DNA from: Flavihumibacter fluminis
GTDB lineage: Bacteria > Bacteroidota > Bacteroidia > Chitinophagales > Chitinophagaceae
NCBI RefSeq assembly: GCF_021491375.1
Contig: NZ_JAKEVY010000002.1
Coordinates: 62,001-126,000 of the forward strand
Reading direction: 5' to 3'
DNA length: 64,000 bases
The notes under the pieces: model-generated
The model's input: the letters and a program-made list of their open reading frames with translations, nothing else
Told to the model about the DNA's origin: nothing
Database searches by the model: none
Part shown: positions 1 to 8,766 of the stretch, piece after piece
Layout: every line of letters begins with the position of its first letter
How positions within the stretch are numbered: the stretch's first letter is position 1
Program-made: the position numbers and the translations under genes

Positions 1-80
1 TGGAAGATGGAGGAAAGGAAGAAAGGAGGAATGGAGGAGGGGACAAGGAAGGCAGGAAGCAAAGGGGAGGGAGGAGGCCT
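1..80. repeat. Purine-rich low-complexity tract
   Basis: Almost uninterrupted A/G sequence built of GGA, GGAA and GAGG units. A 19-base piece at 17-35 (GGAAGAAAGGAGGAATGGA) recurs in inverted orientation at 1078-1096, and a 13-base piece at 2-14 recurs inverted at 1054-1066. It looks like degenerate simple-sequence DNA rather than coding sequence. Confidence 0.7.
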
Positions 81-145
81 TCGAATAGGAAATCTGGCGG
101 AAGGAGTATAAATTGTACAGTACATGTAAAATGTAAAATTTTTTA

Positions 146-592
146 ATGCATCCCGCAATCAGCTTATCTATTAGTACCAAAACTGCCATAAATAGATCCC
201 AGGAAATAGTTGCCTTGTTAAATGCCAGGTTTTCTTATATCGTTTTTTATCCCGAATTGGCCGACTCAACCGATCTGCAGGCAAAACAATATTGTTCACA
301 TATTCAGTCAATCAAGAAATATGCTTCGAACCTGAATTTTTATAAAGACTTAAATGAGCTGATTAATAGTTATTATACAGATATACCTGATTTTCAGGAA
401 TCAGATTTTGAATTCGAGCTGTATCAAGTGCCCTCATTTATTTATTATCTGATTTTGCCAATAGGAATCCTCTGTTGGATTATTCGATATAATAAACTTT
501 GCAGGGTTCGTGATAAATTAGGTTTAGCCCTTTCTAAAATGAATACCGCAGACTTTTATCTAAAAGGAGTGGAAGAAGATGGAGGAAGATAG
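146..592 (+). CDS. Hypothetical small membrane protein
   Basis: A 148-residue open frame that I do not recognise. One hydrophobic segment of about 18 residues lies near residues 96-113 (SFIYYLILPIGILCWII), preceded by an acidic stretch and followed by a basic one, so a single-pass inner-membrane protein is plausible. The composition is AT-rich compared with the downstream thiolase. The last residues (GVEEDGGR) are encoded by a purine-rich GGAAGAAGATGGAGGAAG stretch like the low-complexity DNA at 1-80, so the C-terminus may have been overwritten by repeat sequence. There is no convincing ribosome binding site, which is normal in this phylum. It could be a recently decayed or orphan gene. Confidence 0.45.
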   Translation: MHPAISLSISTKTAINRSQEIVALLNARFSYIVFYPELADSTDLQAKQYCSHIQSIKKYASNLNFYKDLNELINSYYTDIPDFQESDFEFELYQVPSFIYYLILPIGILCWIIRYNKLCRVRDKLGLALSKMNTADFYLKGVEEDGGR

Positions 593-660
593 TAATGCAT
601 CAGGGAAGAATGGAAGAAATATGGGTACCGATTTCTGATGATTTTTATGGTAAGCTATAA

Positions 661-707
661 GTGACATTATCCGGGGATAATGTTAGCTAAATGTTACAAT
701 AAAAATC
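661..707 (+). repeat. Palindromic intergenic element, copy 1
   Basis: TGACATTATCC at 662-672 pairs with GGATAATGTTA at 675-685 (11 pairs including one G-T), followed by GCTAAATGTTACAATAAAAA. A second copy at 23733-23779 keeps TGACATT, AATGTTAG-TAAATGT and ATAAAAA, about 35 of 47 positions by hand alignment. Confidence 0.5.
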
Positions 708-870
708 CAGCACCAACCCTATATGGATTGGGAAGCGAAAATCAAGTATAAACATTCCAGGCCATAGCACAGTCCGGGGACAGGATTGAGCCAGCAGCGG
801 AAGCCTCTTTTCCACTTCAATATATAGGTGAGGTGAGCTGATTTGATGCGATAGACGGGTTGGATTCCTT

Positions 871-900
871 CTCACGTCTGACATCTGACGTTTCACTTTT
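871..900 (+). repeat. Four-heptamer element, copy 1
   Basis: CTCACGT, CTGACAT, CTGACGT and TTCACTT in tandem, then TT. It is the first of seven such elements of identical length in the window. Confidence 0.75.
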
Positions 901-1045
901 CTTTCCATTCGACCACTTTTCTCTATCCAGTCAGTCAATCACAACCACTCCCGCACTACTGTTTCACTATTATTGAAGCACTAATGAACCGCCAGTGAAC
1001 TATTCTGCAACCGCTCAGGGATACTCCCCAGGAAGCTGAGTGAGT

Positions 1046-1140
1046 CCTTCCCTTCCTCCATCTTCCTATGTTCCTCTTCCATTCCTCCTTTCTTCCCTTC
1101 CTCCCTCTTCCGTGCCTCCCGTCTCCCTTCTCCTTTGTCT
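1046..1140. repeat. Pyrimidine-rich low-complexity tract
   Basis: Nearly all C/T, with TCCATTCCTCCTTTCTTCC at 1078-1096 as an exact inverted match of 17-35. It ends 25 bases before the thiolase start codon. Confidence 0.65.
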
Positions 1141-1164
1141 CCGGTCCATGCTTATCTTCGCCCC

Positions 1165-2355
1165 ATGAATAACGTGTATGTAATTGACGCAGTGCGCACC
1201 CCGATTGGTAAATATGGGGGAGCGCTGAGCACCGTGCGTCCCGACGATTTGCTGGCCCATACGATTAAAGCCCTTTTGGAAAGAAACCCTTCCATTGACC
1301 CCAACGCCATTGAAGAAGTAATTGCCGGTGCCGCCAACCAGGCCGGTGAAGATAACCGCAATGTTGCCCGGATGGCTGCCCTGCTGGCAGGATTACCGGT
1401 GACTGTTGCAGGCTCCACTGTGAACCGCCTCTGCGCTTCGGGCCTGCAGGCTATCATGGATGCAGCCAGAGCCCTTCAGTGCGGGGATGGCGAACTGATG
1501 ATCGCCTGTGGTGTGGAAAGCATGACCCGCGCGCCTTTTGTGATGGCCAAACAGGGACAACCCTGGTCGCGCCAGGCAGAAGTCTATGATACTACCATCG
1601 GCTGGCGCTTTACCAACCCAGCCTTATCTGCTTTATATCATCCCTATTCCATGGGAGAAACTGCCGAAAATGTGGCTGCCCAATGGAAGATTTCAAGAGC
1701 AGAGCAGGATCAGTTTGCCTATGAAAGTCAGCTTAAATACCAAGAAGCAGCTGCGGCCGGAAAATTTAAAGATGAAATCATTCCGGTTACAATTCCTGGT
1801 AAAAAAGAAGCCATCACTTTTGATACGGATGAACACCCGCGACTCACACCTGTTGAGAAACTCGCTACGCTTTCTCCTGCATTTGTAAAAGAGGGAACTG
1901 TTACTGCCGCCAATGCGAGTGGCATCAATGATGGTGCTGCAGCCATGTTACTCGCAACAGAAGCAGCGGTGCAGAAATACAACCTGAAACCATTGGCACG
2001 CATTCGGGCAATGGCTGTTGCTGGAGTAGATCCCTCCATCATGGGAATTGGTCCGGTGCCCGCTGTTAAGAAACTGTTGCAACGGGCAGGTATAACCGAA
2101 AAGCAAATTGACCTGGTAGAATTGAATGAAGCATTTGCTTCACAGTCGCTGGCCTGTATCCGCGAGTTGAAGCTGGATCCTGCAAAGGTCAATGTCAATG
2201 GTGGTGCTATCGCACTTGGTCATCCCTTAGGATGCAGTGGCGTTCGCATTTCTACCACGTTGCTGCATGAGATGAAAAAACGGGGTGCCAAAACCGGAAT
2301 CGCCACCATGTGTGTTGGCGTTGGACAGGGGGCTGCCATTTTATTTGAAGCATAA
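1165..2355 (+). CDS. pcaF: Thiolase, 3-oxoadipyl-CoA thiolase type
   Basis: Acetyl-CoA C-acyltransferase that cleaves a 3-oxoacyl-CoA with CoA in the cytoplasm, 396 residues, normal family length. The nucleophile is Cys90 in NRLCASG, the catalytic pair is His353 in GHPLG and Cys383 in CVGVGQG, and NEAF (321-324) is present. Internal stretches such as [22 protein letters not shown] and TTIGWRF are characteristic of the PcaF/PaaJ branch (beta-ketoadipate and phenylacetate pathways). The ATG at 1165 is chosen because [15 protein letters not shown] is the usual thiolase N-terminus; a frame opening at 1135 would add ten residues from the low-complexity tract. No other aromatic-degradation genes are nearby, so the physiological substrate is open; a general beta-oxidation or ketogenesis role is possible. 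Confidence 0.93.
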   Translation: MNNVYVIDAVRTPIGKYGGALSTVRPDDLLAHTIKALLERNPSIDPNAIEEVIAGAANQAGEDNRNVARMAALLAGLPVTVAGSTVNRLCASGLQAIMDAARALQCGDGELMIACGVESMTRAPFVMAKQGQPWSRQAEVYDTTIGWRFTNPALSALYHPYSMGETAENVAAQWKISRAEQDQFAYESQLKYQEAAAAGKFKDEIIPVTIPGKKEAITFDTDEHPRLTPVEKLATLSPAFVKEGTVTAANASGINDGAAAMLLATEAAVQKYNLKPLARIRAMAVAGVDPSIMGIGPVPAVKKLLQRAGITEKQIDLVELNEAFASQSLACIRELKLDPAKVNVNGGAIALGHPLGCSGVRISTTLLHEMKKRGAKTGIATMCVGVGQGAAILFEA

Positions 2356-2442
2356 ATTATCAAGTGTAACGCATTCATCCCATTTTCACTTTCTTCTGCT
2401 GTTTACGCATAGTAATTTACTGGTTCACCAACACCTTGTACT

Positions 2443-2910
2443 ATGTTTAAGCAAACCATTTTTCGCAGCCTGTTGCTTTTTGCAACAATTGCTGCCGGTT
2501 CCTCCTGCAGAACCGCTATGCAGACAGACAAAGTTGAATATGCTTTTGCGGAAGGTTATGATAATCGCAAGCTCGTATTGACTATTCCAAAAGGCTATGA
2601 ATCCGAAACGCATTTCAGAGATGATGCAGGTGTTCTTGTTCGCACCTTCCATTATAAAAATGGAGCAGAGTTTTTCATCGCCTGTAAAGACAAAGAGCTG
2701 AGTCCGGTGATTTCGGTTGAACGTACGGAAGCCACTACCCAGGAGCTCAAAAAATCAGTAGGAGAAGAGGGTACAGGTAAAAATGCGAATGGCACCAGCT
2801 GGCGCAGGTCTCTGCGCGACTGCTTCATTGTCGGTTACGACTTTGTTGATCCCCGCGAAGCCAAAGCGTTCGATGAGGCCATCCAGAGCCTGAAAGTACG
2901 CAGATCCTGA
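2443..2910 (+). CDS. Hypothetical lipoprotein
   Basis: 155 residues with a type II signal peptide: a hydrophobic stretch, then AAGSSC with the candidate lipidated Cys22. The lipobox is not canonical but relaxed lipoboxes are common in Bacteroidota. The mature part is about 130 residues, mixed charge, without motifs I recognise. It follows the thiolase by 87 bases on the same strand and converges on hisS with only 9 bases between the two stops. Probably an envelope-anchored protein of unknown function. Confidence 0.7.
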   Translation: MFKQTIFRSLLLFATIAAGSSCRTAMQTDKVEYAFAEGYDNRKLVLTIPKGYESETHFRDDAGVLVRTFHYKNGAEFFIACKDKELSPVISVERTEATTQELKKSVGEEGTGKNANGTSWRRSLRDCFIVGYDFVDPREAKAFDEAIQSLKVRRS

Positions 2911-2919
2911 TTCGGAGAA

Positions 2920-4287
2920 CTATACTTCTCTGATGTCATCTACCTCGCGCTGCTCACCGGTGAGCAGGTTCTTGATGGTCAAAGTTCCCGATGCGAGTTC
3001 ATTGCTGCCAATGAAAATAGCATTGGGAATTTTTTTCTGATCCGCGTATTTGAATTGCTTGGGCAACTTCACTGCTTCCGGATACAATTCGCAACGCTTG
3101 CCCAATGCGCGCAGCTCCTGCATTAATTGGAAAGCCCTCCGGCTCTCAGCTTCACCGAGGTTGAAAAAGATATATTCTGTTCCTACCGCAATGGTTTCGG
3201 GGAAGAGTCCCAGTTCTTCCAGCACATCATAAATCCGATCAACACCAAAGCTAATACCCACGCCCGGCAGATCCGGAACACCAAACAAACCGGTCAGGTC
3301 ATCATAGCGACCACCACCTCCAATACTTCCCATCTTCACACCAATTGCCCGCACTTCAAAAATGATTCCGGTATAATAATTCAGTCCGCGTGCCAGGGTA
3401 AAATCACAAACCAGTTGCGCCTTACCGTTAGGACTAACCGAAGTTGCTCCCGCCAGCTCCAGCACAAAGCGAAGTTCCTGCAATCCCTGTTGCGCAGATT
3501 CTATATGTCCGAGCAACTGCTCCACAGCTGCCAGTTTTTCTTCATTCGAACCTTCAATCTTCAGATAAGCTTCAATGCTGTTCACCTGGTCTGCAGACAA
3601 ACCACGTTCCAGCAATTCTTCCTTCACTTTCTCCATGCCGATTTTATCCAGCTTGTCAATGGCAATCGTGATGTCCATCATCTTCTCCGCACCACCACAA
3701 TGTTCTGCCAAAGCGGCCAGGATCTTACGATTGTTCAACCGGATTTCCACAGGTATGCCTAAACGCTGAAAAACTTCCGCATAGATGGCGGTCAGTTCAA
3801 CTTCATTGTAGAGGCTTTTACTGCCTACCACATCTGCATCACATTGATAAAATTCGCGATAGCGTCCCTTCTGCGGACGATCAGCCCTCCAAACCGGCTG
3901 CACCTGGTAACGCCGGAAAGGCAATGCCAGTTGTCCGTGGTTCATGGCCACATAACGTGCAAAAGGAATTGTGAGATCATAACGCAGAGCGCGTTCGGTC
4001 AGGTTTTTATCATTTTTACCTGCCATCACCTGCTCAAAAGCCGCACGAGCCTTGTCGATGTTTTTAGGATCATTCAATCCATTGTTCAGGATCTTGAAAA
4101 TAAGTTTATCACCTTCATCACCATATTTACCCATCAGGGTATCCAGGTTTTCCATGGCAGGAGTTTCCAGTGGTTGAAAACCATAAACTTCAAACACCGC
4201 TTTGATGGTGTTCAGAATATAACTGCGTTTACGCACGGTATCCGGACCAAAATCACGTGTGCCGGAGGGCAGGGAGGGTTTTGACAT
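2920..4287 (-). CDS. hisS: Histidine-tRNA ligase
   Basis: Class II aminoacyl-tRNA synthetase that charges tRNA-His in the cytoplasm; 455 residues. Visible signatures are PSGTRDFGPDTVRKR at the N-terminus, RYDLTIPFARYVA and the motif 2 region FRRYQVQPVWRADRPQKGRYREFYQCDAD, the histidine-specific ARGLNYYTGIIFEV, the motif 3 region GGRYDDLTGLFG...GVGISFGVDRI, and a C-terminal anticodon-binding domain. It lies 7 bases after the phosphatase gene on the same strand, so the two are probably cotranscribed. Confidence 0.97.
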   Translation of the reverse strand: MSKPSLPSGTRDFGPDTVRKRSYILNTIKAVFEVYGFQPLETPAMENLDTLMGKYGDEGDKLIFKILNNGLNDPKNIDKARAAFEQVMAGKNDKNLTERALRYDLTIPFARYVAMNHGQLALPFRRYQVQPVWRADRPQKGRYREFYQCDADVVGSKSLYNEVELTAIYAEVFQRLGIPVEIRLNNRKILAALAEHCGGAEKMMDITIAIDKLDKIGMEKVKEELLERGLSADQVNSIEAYLKIEGSNEEKLAAVEQLLGHIESAQQGLQELRFVLELAGATSVSPNGKAQLVCDFTLARGLNYYTGIIFEVRAIGVKMGSIGGGGRYDDLTGLFGVPDLPGVGISFGVDRIYDVLEELGLFPETIAVGTEYIFFNLGEAESRRAFQLMQELRALGKRCELYPEAVKLPKQFKYADQKKIPNAIFIGSNELASGTLTIKNLLTGEQREVDDIREV

Positions 4288-4294
4288 CTAAATG

Positions 4295-4750
4295 TTATTG
4301 GTGGTTTTCAATCAGTTTATCACAAGCCTGGCTGATCATGGCAAATACATCATGGTAACCGGGTTCGGTTCCATACCAGGGATCAGGTACATCCAGGTTT
4401 TTTCCCGGCTGTAGTACATTCATTAAAAGATCAACTTTGGCCGAATCAAATCGATGACGGGCAATGGACTTCATTTCATCAATTACATCCTCCGCCATTG
4501 CGAAGATCAGATCAAACTCCTCAAAGTCGGCAGCCCGGAACCGCCTGGCCCGCTGCATGCTGATATCAATTCCATTGATCTTTGCAACTTTCTGCGATAG
4601 GGGATGAGGCGATTCACCTACATGATACCCATTGGTACCGGCACTGTCGATCTGCCAATTCAAGCCGGCTGCTGCTGCTTTCGCCTGTAAAATTCCTTCT
4701 GCCAAAGGGCTTCTGCAAATATTCCCCAGGCAGACCATCAAAATCTTCAT
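4295..4750 (-). CDS. Low-molecular-weight protein-tyrosine phosphatase
   Basis: 151 residues, the family's usual size. The P-loop CX5R signature VCLGNICRS is at residues 6-14 (nucleophile Cys7, Arg13) and the general-acid loop DPWYG carries Asp123. Such enzymes dephosphorylate phosphotyrosine on proteins, often tyrosine kinases of polysaccharide export, but no such kinase is in the window. A TATTTTTG box lies five bases upstream of its ATG, which suggests a nearly leaderless message covering this gene and hisS. Confidence 0.93.
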   Translation of the reverse strand: MKILMVCLGNICRSPLAEGILQAKAAAAGLNWQIDSAGTNGYHVGESPHPLSQKVAKINGIDISMQRARRFRAADFEEFDLIFAMAEDVIDEMKSIARHRFDSAKVDLLMNVLQPGKNLDVPDPWYGTEPGYHDVFAMISQACDKLIENHQ

Positions 4751-4755
4751 GGCGG

Positions 4756-4763
4756 CAAAAATA
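4756..4763 (-). promoter_or_regulatory. Candidate -7 box of the phosphatase-hisS unit
   Basis: TATTTTTG on the minus strand fits the Bacteroidota -7 consensus TAnnTTTG exactly. It lies 5 bases before the ATG at 4750. No clear TTTG -33 box was seen at the expected distance. Confidence 0.4.
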
Positions 4764-4853
4764 GGACAGTTTACCGTATGGAATCGGGTAGCCCCTGCAT
4801 CTTAGTTTCAACACAGCGCTGCGTTCCTATTTATCCACACAAAACTTATCAGT

Positions 4854-5672
4854 ATGGAACCTTCTACCATTCTTCGCAGCGATGCGCTTGACATCCTTTT
4901 CGAAAATCGCAACAAACAATACGGTGCCTACACGCTTCGGAGGGATTATCCCAGGCGGTTGTTAACAGCAATGGCTGCTATGACCGGGCTTGTATTGCTG
5001 GCATTTGGATTCATTTTTCCAAGGGGGAATAAGCCAACAAAAATGGTGAATCCTTTTTTGGGGCCTGATAGTGTTACACTGGTTATTCTTCCTCCACCCC
5101 CTCCTCCGGCCCCCATTCCTCCTCTTCCCCCTGCTCCAACTCCTCCTGCTGCAACGGAGCAATATGTAAAACCGGAAATTGTTCCTGATAACCAGCATAC
5201 AGATCCACTACCCGAAATGAAAGACCTGGAAGACAAAATCATTTCCACCGAAACCATTGAGGGTCCAGTTTCAGATGGCCTTACCCGCCCGCCTCAACCT
5301 GAAAACACCGGGACCGGTACAGCCCCCATCCAGCCTGCTAAAGAAGAAGCCCCGCCTATCCTCGAGAAAGCTGCAGTGATGCCCAGCTTCCCGGGCGGAT
5401 TGGGAGCTTTGCAACGCTGGCTGTCCAAAAACCTGCGCCCCCAGGATGGCATCGAACCCGGCCAGCGGGTGAAAGTAATCGCCCGTTTTGTGGTAGACGT
5501 CAATGGAAATATTACCGGTATCCGGCTTACCCAGTCGGGGGGTGATCCCTACGACCAGGAAGTGCTTCGCGTCATGAATAAAATGCCGAAATGGAATCCA
5601 GGCCAGCAAAATGGGGAAACCGTGGCCGTTTGGTACAATATCCCCATAATTTTCACCAGCCCGGAAGAGTAG
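4854..5672 (+). CDS. TonB family energy transducer
   Basis: 272 residues. The N-terminus carries the Bacteroidota TonB signature ALDILFENRNKQYGAYTLRRDY just before a single membrane span (about residues 38-55). A proline-rich periplasmic spacer follows (PPPPPPAPIPPLPPAPTPP, about 80-98), then a TonB C-terminal domain (about 175-270) with FPGGLGALQRWLSKNL and the RFVVDVNGNITGIRL strand. It would carry proton-motive energy from ExbB/ExbD to outer-membrane receptors. No exbB or exbD is adjacent; those genes, with a second TonB sharing the same N-terminal signature, are at 26972-30068. Confidence 0.9.
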   Translation: MEPSTILRSDALDILFENRNKQYGAYTLRRDYPRRLLTAMAAMTGLVLLAFGFIFPRGNKPTKMVNPFLGPDSVTLVILPPPPPPAPIPPLPPAPTPPAATEQYVKPEIVPDNQHTDPLPEMKDLEDKIISTETIEGPVSDGLTRPPQPENTGTGTAPIQPAKEEAPPILEKAAVMPSFPGGLGALQRWLSKNLRPQDGIEPGQRVKVIARFVVDVNGNITGIRLTQSGGDPYDQEVLRVMNKMPKWNPGQQNGETVAVWYNIPIIFTSPEE

Positions 5673-5729
5673 TAAAAGCGATACACCATATTTTTCCTAA
5701 ATTGCCCAACGCTAAGCAAGCAGATTACC

Positions 5730-5966
5730 ATGGCATACGACTCACAAAATAAAAGAAGAAAGCAGTACAGCCAGATGAGATCCATCCTGGATTATGGAAT
5801 GGGCGGACTCATCCTGTTGTTTGGTTTCTTCTTTTTGTTTTCCGAAAAACTGGGCTTTGAATTTGAAATGGAACCCTTTTTCAAGTACTTCTTTTCCGGA
5901 CTCTGTATTGTATATGGTGCCTGGCGTATTTACCGGGGCTATCAGAAAAATTATTATTCCGAATAA
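5730..5966 (+). CDS. Small two-span membrane protein
   Basis: 78 residues: a charged N-terminus rich in Lys, Arg and Gln, a hydrophobic span at about 22-40 (MGGLILLFGFFFLFS), a short acidic loop (FEFEMEPF), and a second span at about 50-66 before a basic tail. I do not recognise a named family. It sits between tonB and the PstS-like gene with short gaps (57 and 17 bases), and an operon with them is likely. Confidence 0.7.
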   Translation: MAYDSQNKRRKQYSQMRSILDYGMGGLILLFGFFFLFSEKLGFEFEMEPFFKYFFSGLCIVYGAWRIYRGYQKNYYSE

Positions 5967-5983
5967 GAATCAAGCGAACGTGT

Positions 5984-6904
5984 ATGTATAGGTATTGGAA
6001 AATAGGTTTCCTGGTTATAACCACAATGGTTGCATTCATTCGTTGTAACAACCAGCCCGTAGTATACAGGGGAGATACTGCCAGTTCAGGAACTATCCAT
6101 ATAAGTGTGGATGAGTCTTTCAAACCGGTGATTGATTCCCAGATCAAAGTATTTGAATCTTCTTTTCCCCAGGCGAAAATCATTGCGCATTACAAACCGG
6201 AAGCGGAATGCCTGAAAGACCTGCTGGTGGACAGTATCCGGATGGTAATTGTTACCCGCCCCCTTTTAAAAGTGGAAGAACAGCGCCTGAAAGATACCCT
6301 TCGCTTTATTCCCGTGCAGGGCAAAATGGCATTTGATGCGGTTACTGTTATTGTTAACCCGGCTAATAAAGATTCTCTCCTGGATCGCAGTGATCTCCGA
6401 TCTATTCTGAATGGCACCAGTGGCTACAAGTTCCGCCCGGTGATGGATGGCCGAACTGCCACCAGTACCGTACGCTTTGCCATCGACTCTATTTTAGCAG
6501 GTGATAAACTCAGTAATGAAGTAACCGCCGCCGACAGCAGCACGGGTGTAATTGACTATGTATCCAAAAACAAGGATGCCATCGGTTTCATCGGGGTTAG
6601 CTGGATTGGTAATAATGATGATCCTGTGCAGCTGAGTTTCCAGAACAAGGTGACCATCGCCTCCATCAAATGTGAAATTTGTCCAAATGAGGCCTATGTA
6701 AAACCCTACCAGGCCAATATTGCTACGCGCCGTTACCCATTGGTACGGGGATTGCATTATATTTTAAAAGAAAATTATGAAGGATTGGGCAGTGGGTTCG
6801 CGAATTTTCTCATCTACGAAAGAGGACAACTGATTTTCCGCAGGGCTTATCTCTGGCCGGCCAAAATGGCCTTTGAGGTAAGAAATGCAGGAATCGACGA
6901 GTAA
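5984..6904 (+). CDS. PstS-like substrate-binding lipoprotein
   Basis: 306 residues. A hydrophobic signal ends at a candidate lipidated cysteine (RCNN, Cys21). The mature part has features of the PstS-like type II periplasmic binding fold: GTIHISVDESFKPVIDSQIKVFE at the start, an IVTRPL segment, FDAVTVIVNPAN, LRSILNG, and a late YPLVRGLHYILKEN...GFANFLIYERGQ. No PstABC genes are near. In Bacteroidota such proteins commonly accompany tonB and a TPR protein as here, so a role in envelope energisation rather than classical phosphate import is possible (inference). Confidence 0.8.
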   Translation: MYRYWKIGFLVITTMVAFIRCNNQPVVYRGDTASSGTIHISVDESFKPVIDSQIKVFESSFPQAKIIAHYKPEAECLKDLLVDSIRMVIVTRPLLKVEEQRLKDTLRFIPVQGKMAFDAVTVIVNPANKDSLLDRSDLRSILNGTSGYKFRPVMDGRTATSTVRFAIDSILAGDKLSNEVTAADSSTGVIDYVSKNKDAIGFIGVSWIGNNDDPVQLSFQNKVTIASIKCEICPNEAYVKPYQANIATRRYPLVRGLHYILKENYEGLGSGFANFLIYERGQLIFRRAYLWPAKMAFEVRNAGIDE

Positions 6905-6950
6905 TTCCATTATTTTAATATTTTTATCATCCGACTAAAAACAGCAACGA

Positions 6951-8606
6951 ATGAAGAAATACCTCTACAGTCTGGTATTGTCCGCAGTAACTTGTGGTAA
7001 TGCCCTGTTCGCGCAGAGTGTGGATCAGGGTAAGAAGTTTTTTTATTATGAGCGCTATAACAGCGCGAAAGAGGAATTAGGCAAAGTGCTCGCTGCCAAT
7101 CCCAACAATATTGAGGCTACTTACTGGTTAGGCCAGACCTTACTGGAAATGAAAGATTCCGTAGCAGCCCGCGATCTCTATCAGAAAGCACTGGCTACTA
7201 ATGGAAATGCACCCCTTCTGCTGGCTGGTATGGGTCAGATCGAACTGATGGATGGTAAAAAAGAGGAAGCGCGTCAGCGTTTTGAAACTGCTATCAGCCT
7301 TACCAAAGGAAGGGATGTTGAAATTTTTAATGCCATCGGAAGAGCCAATGTGCAGGCTAAAGATGGTGATGCAGATTATGCCATCGAAAAGCTGAACCAG
7401 GCTACCCAGGTAAAGAAATTCAACGATGCCAATACCTACCTCCTGATGGGAGATGCTTATCGCAAAAAGGTAGATGGTGGTAGCGCTGTACAAAACTACC
7501 AGCGTGCACTGGAGATGAATCCCACCCTGGCAGCTGCCAAGCACCGCATCGGCCGGATTTACCTGACTCAAAAGAACACCGATATCTTCCTGCCTGCTTT
7601 TGAAGATGCAGTTAGAATTGATCCGAATTACGCTCCTGCTATCTACGACCTCTATTATTATTATTTCAGTCGCGATATCAACAAGGCCAAGGATTACTAC
7701 GACAAATACCTGGCTGTTTCTGATCCCAATCCTGAAAACGATTACGAGAAGACTGCCATTCTTTACGCTTCCCGCAGGTATGATGAAGCCATCAGCACAG
7801 CCAATGGATTTATCGCCAAGTTGGGTGACCAGGCAGATCCCAAATACTACAAACTCATCGCATATTCGTATGATGAGAAAAAAGATAGTTTGAATGCCCG
7901 CAAATTCCTGGAGCAGTATTTCGTCAAGCAGAAGCCGGAAGGATTCCTGCCCAAGGACTATGAATTCCTCGCCAATACCCTGGCTAAATTCCCGGGTAAT
8001 GAGGCGCAGGCCATGGAGAACTACGACAAGGCAATTGCTATGGATACAGCTATGGAGTCCAAACTGGAACTCATGACCAATGCAGCTGCACTGGCTAAAA
8101 AGACCGGTAATCGGGCTGGAGAGGCGAAATACCTGGGGCAATTATATGCCACCAAAAAAGATCCCAATAACGTTGATCTTTATAACTGGGGCTTCGCTAA
8201 TTACCAGGCAGCCCAATACCCTGCAGCAGATTCCATCTTTGCCATGTACAGTGAGAAGTATCCCAATGAAATCTTCGGATACCTCTGGAGAGCGCGTGCT
8301 AACCAGGCTATGGATACTACCATGGAGCAGGGTTTAGCAGTTCCTCATTATGAGAAACTGGGTGAAATGGCACTGAGCATTGATGCGGCAAAATTCAAAG
8401 GCCAGGCAATTTCTTCTTATTTCTACCTGGTACAGTATTATAATGATATCAAGAAGGATCCGGCTAAGGCGCTGGAGTACATAAATAAAGTACTGGAAAT
8501 TGATCCGGCAAATGAAACTGCTGTTAAGATCAAGGACATCCTGAGTAAGGCGGTGAATAAAAAAGCTGTGATCCGAAAAAAGCGGGAAGCATTCCTGCTA
8601 AGTTGA
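6951..8606 (+). CDS. Secreted tetratricopeptide-repeat protein
   Basis: 551 residues with a signal peptide (about 1-21, ending ALFAQ) and a body of TPR helices through most of its length, for example YNSAKEELGKVLAANPNNIEATYWLGQTL and the C-terminal PAKALEYINKVLEIDPANETA. TPRs mediate protein contacts, here presumably in the periplasm. It closes the tonB-membrane protein-PstS-like run and is followed by a strong terminator. The partner is unknown. Confidence 0.85.
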   Translation: MKKYLYSLVLSAVTCGNALFAQSVDQGKKFFYYERYNSAKEELGKVLAANPNNIEATYWLGQTLLEMKDSVAARDLYQKALATNGNAPLLLAGMGQIELMDGKKEEARQRFETAISLTKGRDVEIFNAIGRANVQAKDGDADYAIEKLNQATQVKKFNDANTYLLMGDAYRKKVDGGSAVQNYQRALEMNPTLAAAKHRIGRIYLTQKNTDIFLPAFEDAVRIDPNYAPAIYDLYYYYFSRDINKAKDYYDKYLAVSDPNPENDYEKTAILYASRRYDEAISTANGFIAKLGDQADPKYYKLIAYSYDEKKDSLNARKFLEQYFVKQKPEGFLPKDYEFLANTLAKFPGNEAQAMENYDKAIAMDTAMESKLELMTNAAALAKKTGNRAGEAKYLGQLYATKKDPNNVDLYNWGFANYQAAQYPAADSIFAMYSEKYPNEIFGYLWRARANQAMDTTMEQGLAVPHYEKLGEMALSIDAAKFKGQAISSYFYLVQYYNDIKKDPAKALEYINKVLEIDPANETAVKIKDILSKAVNKKAVIRKKREAFLLS

Positions 8607-8633
8607 CGATCAAATTAATTTAATTCTAATAAG

Positions 8634-8666
8634 AAGGCCTCCGGATGCGCTCCGGAGGCCTTTTTT
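8634..8666 (+). terminator. Intrinsic terminator after the TPR gene
   Basis: GGCCTCCGGA (8636-8645), loop TGCGC, TCCGGAGGCC (8651-8660), then six T. A perfect 10-bp GC-rich stem separates the tonB-type operon from nuo. Confidence 0.92.
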
Positions 8667-8740
8667 CATCGATAAACGGACATAAATCAGGCACAATGAA
8701 CTTATTTTCAATGTTCCGCGTTTTATTTGGCAGGCTATCT

Positions 8741-8748
8741 TATTTTTG
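8741..8748 (+). promoter_or_regulatory. Candidate -7 box of the nuo operon
   Basis: TATTTTTG matches TAnnTTTG and lies 18 bases before the nuoA ATG, downstream of the terminator, which is where the operon promoter is expected. No good -33 TTTG was found 19-23 bases upstream. Confidence 0.45.
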
Positions 8749-8766
8749 CCCCACAACAGCAAAAGC

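Larger units (their letters stand above)
593..1164. other. Long intergenic region with repeat elements
   Basis: No supportable gene in about 570 bases. It holds a palindromic element at 661-707 that has a diverged second copy at 23733-23779, a four-heptamer element at 871-900, and a pyrimidine-rich tract at about 1046-1140 that is the inverted counterpart of the tract at 1-80. A weak -7-like box TATCTTCG (1153-1160) lies just before the thiolase start. Confidence 0.6.

Noticed and set aside
871-900. Heptamer elements as CRISPR repeats
   Set aside because: Units are only 7 bases, contiguous without spacers, and no cas genes are present.
687-938. Minus-strand open frame of 83 codons
   Set aside because: It runs through heptamer element copy 1 and has no protein-like composition or family resemblance.
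1135-1164. Longer thiolase start at 1135
   Set aside because: The ten extra residues come from the pyrimidine-rich tract and are absent from the family.
3127-3762. Plus-strand open frame of 211 codons opposite hisS
   Set aside because: Antisense shadow of a certain gene; its composition (many His, Thr, Gln) mirrors the hisS codons.
7140-8141. Minus-strand open frame of 333 codons opposite the TPR gene
   Set aside because: Shadow frame of a well supported TPR protein; no start context or family features.
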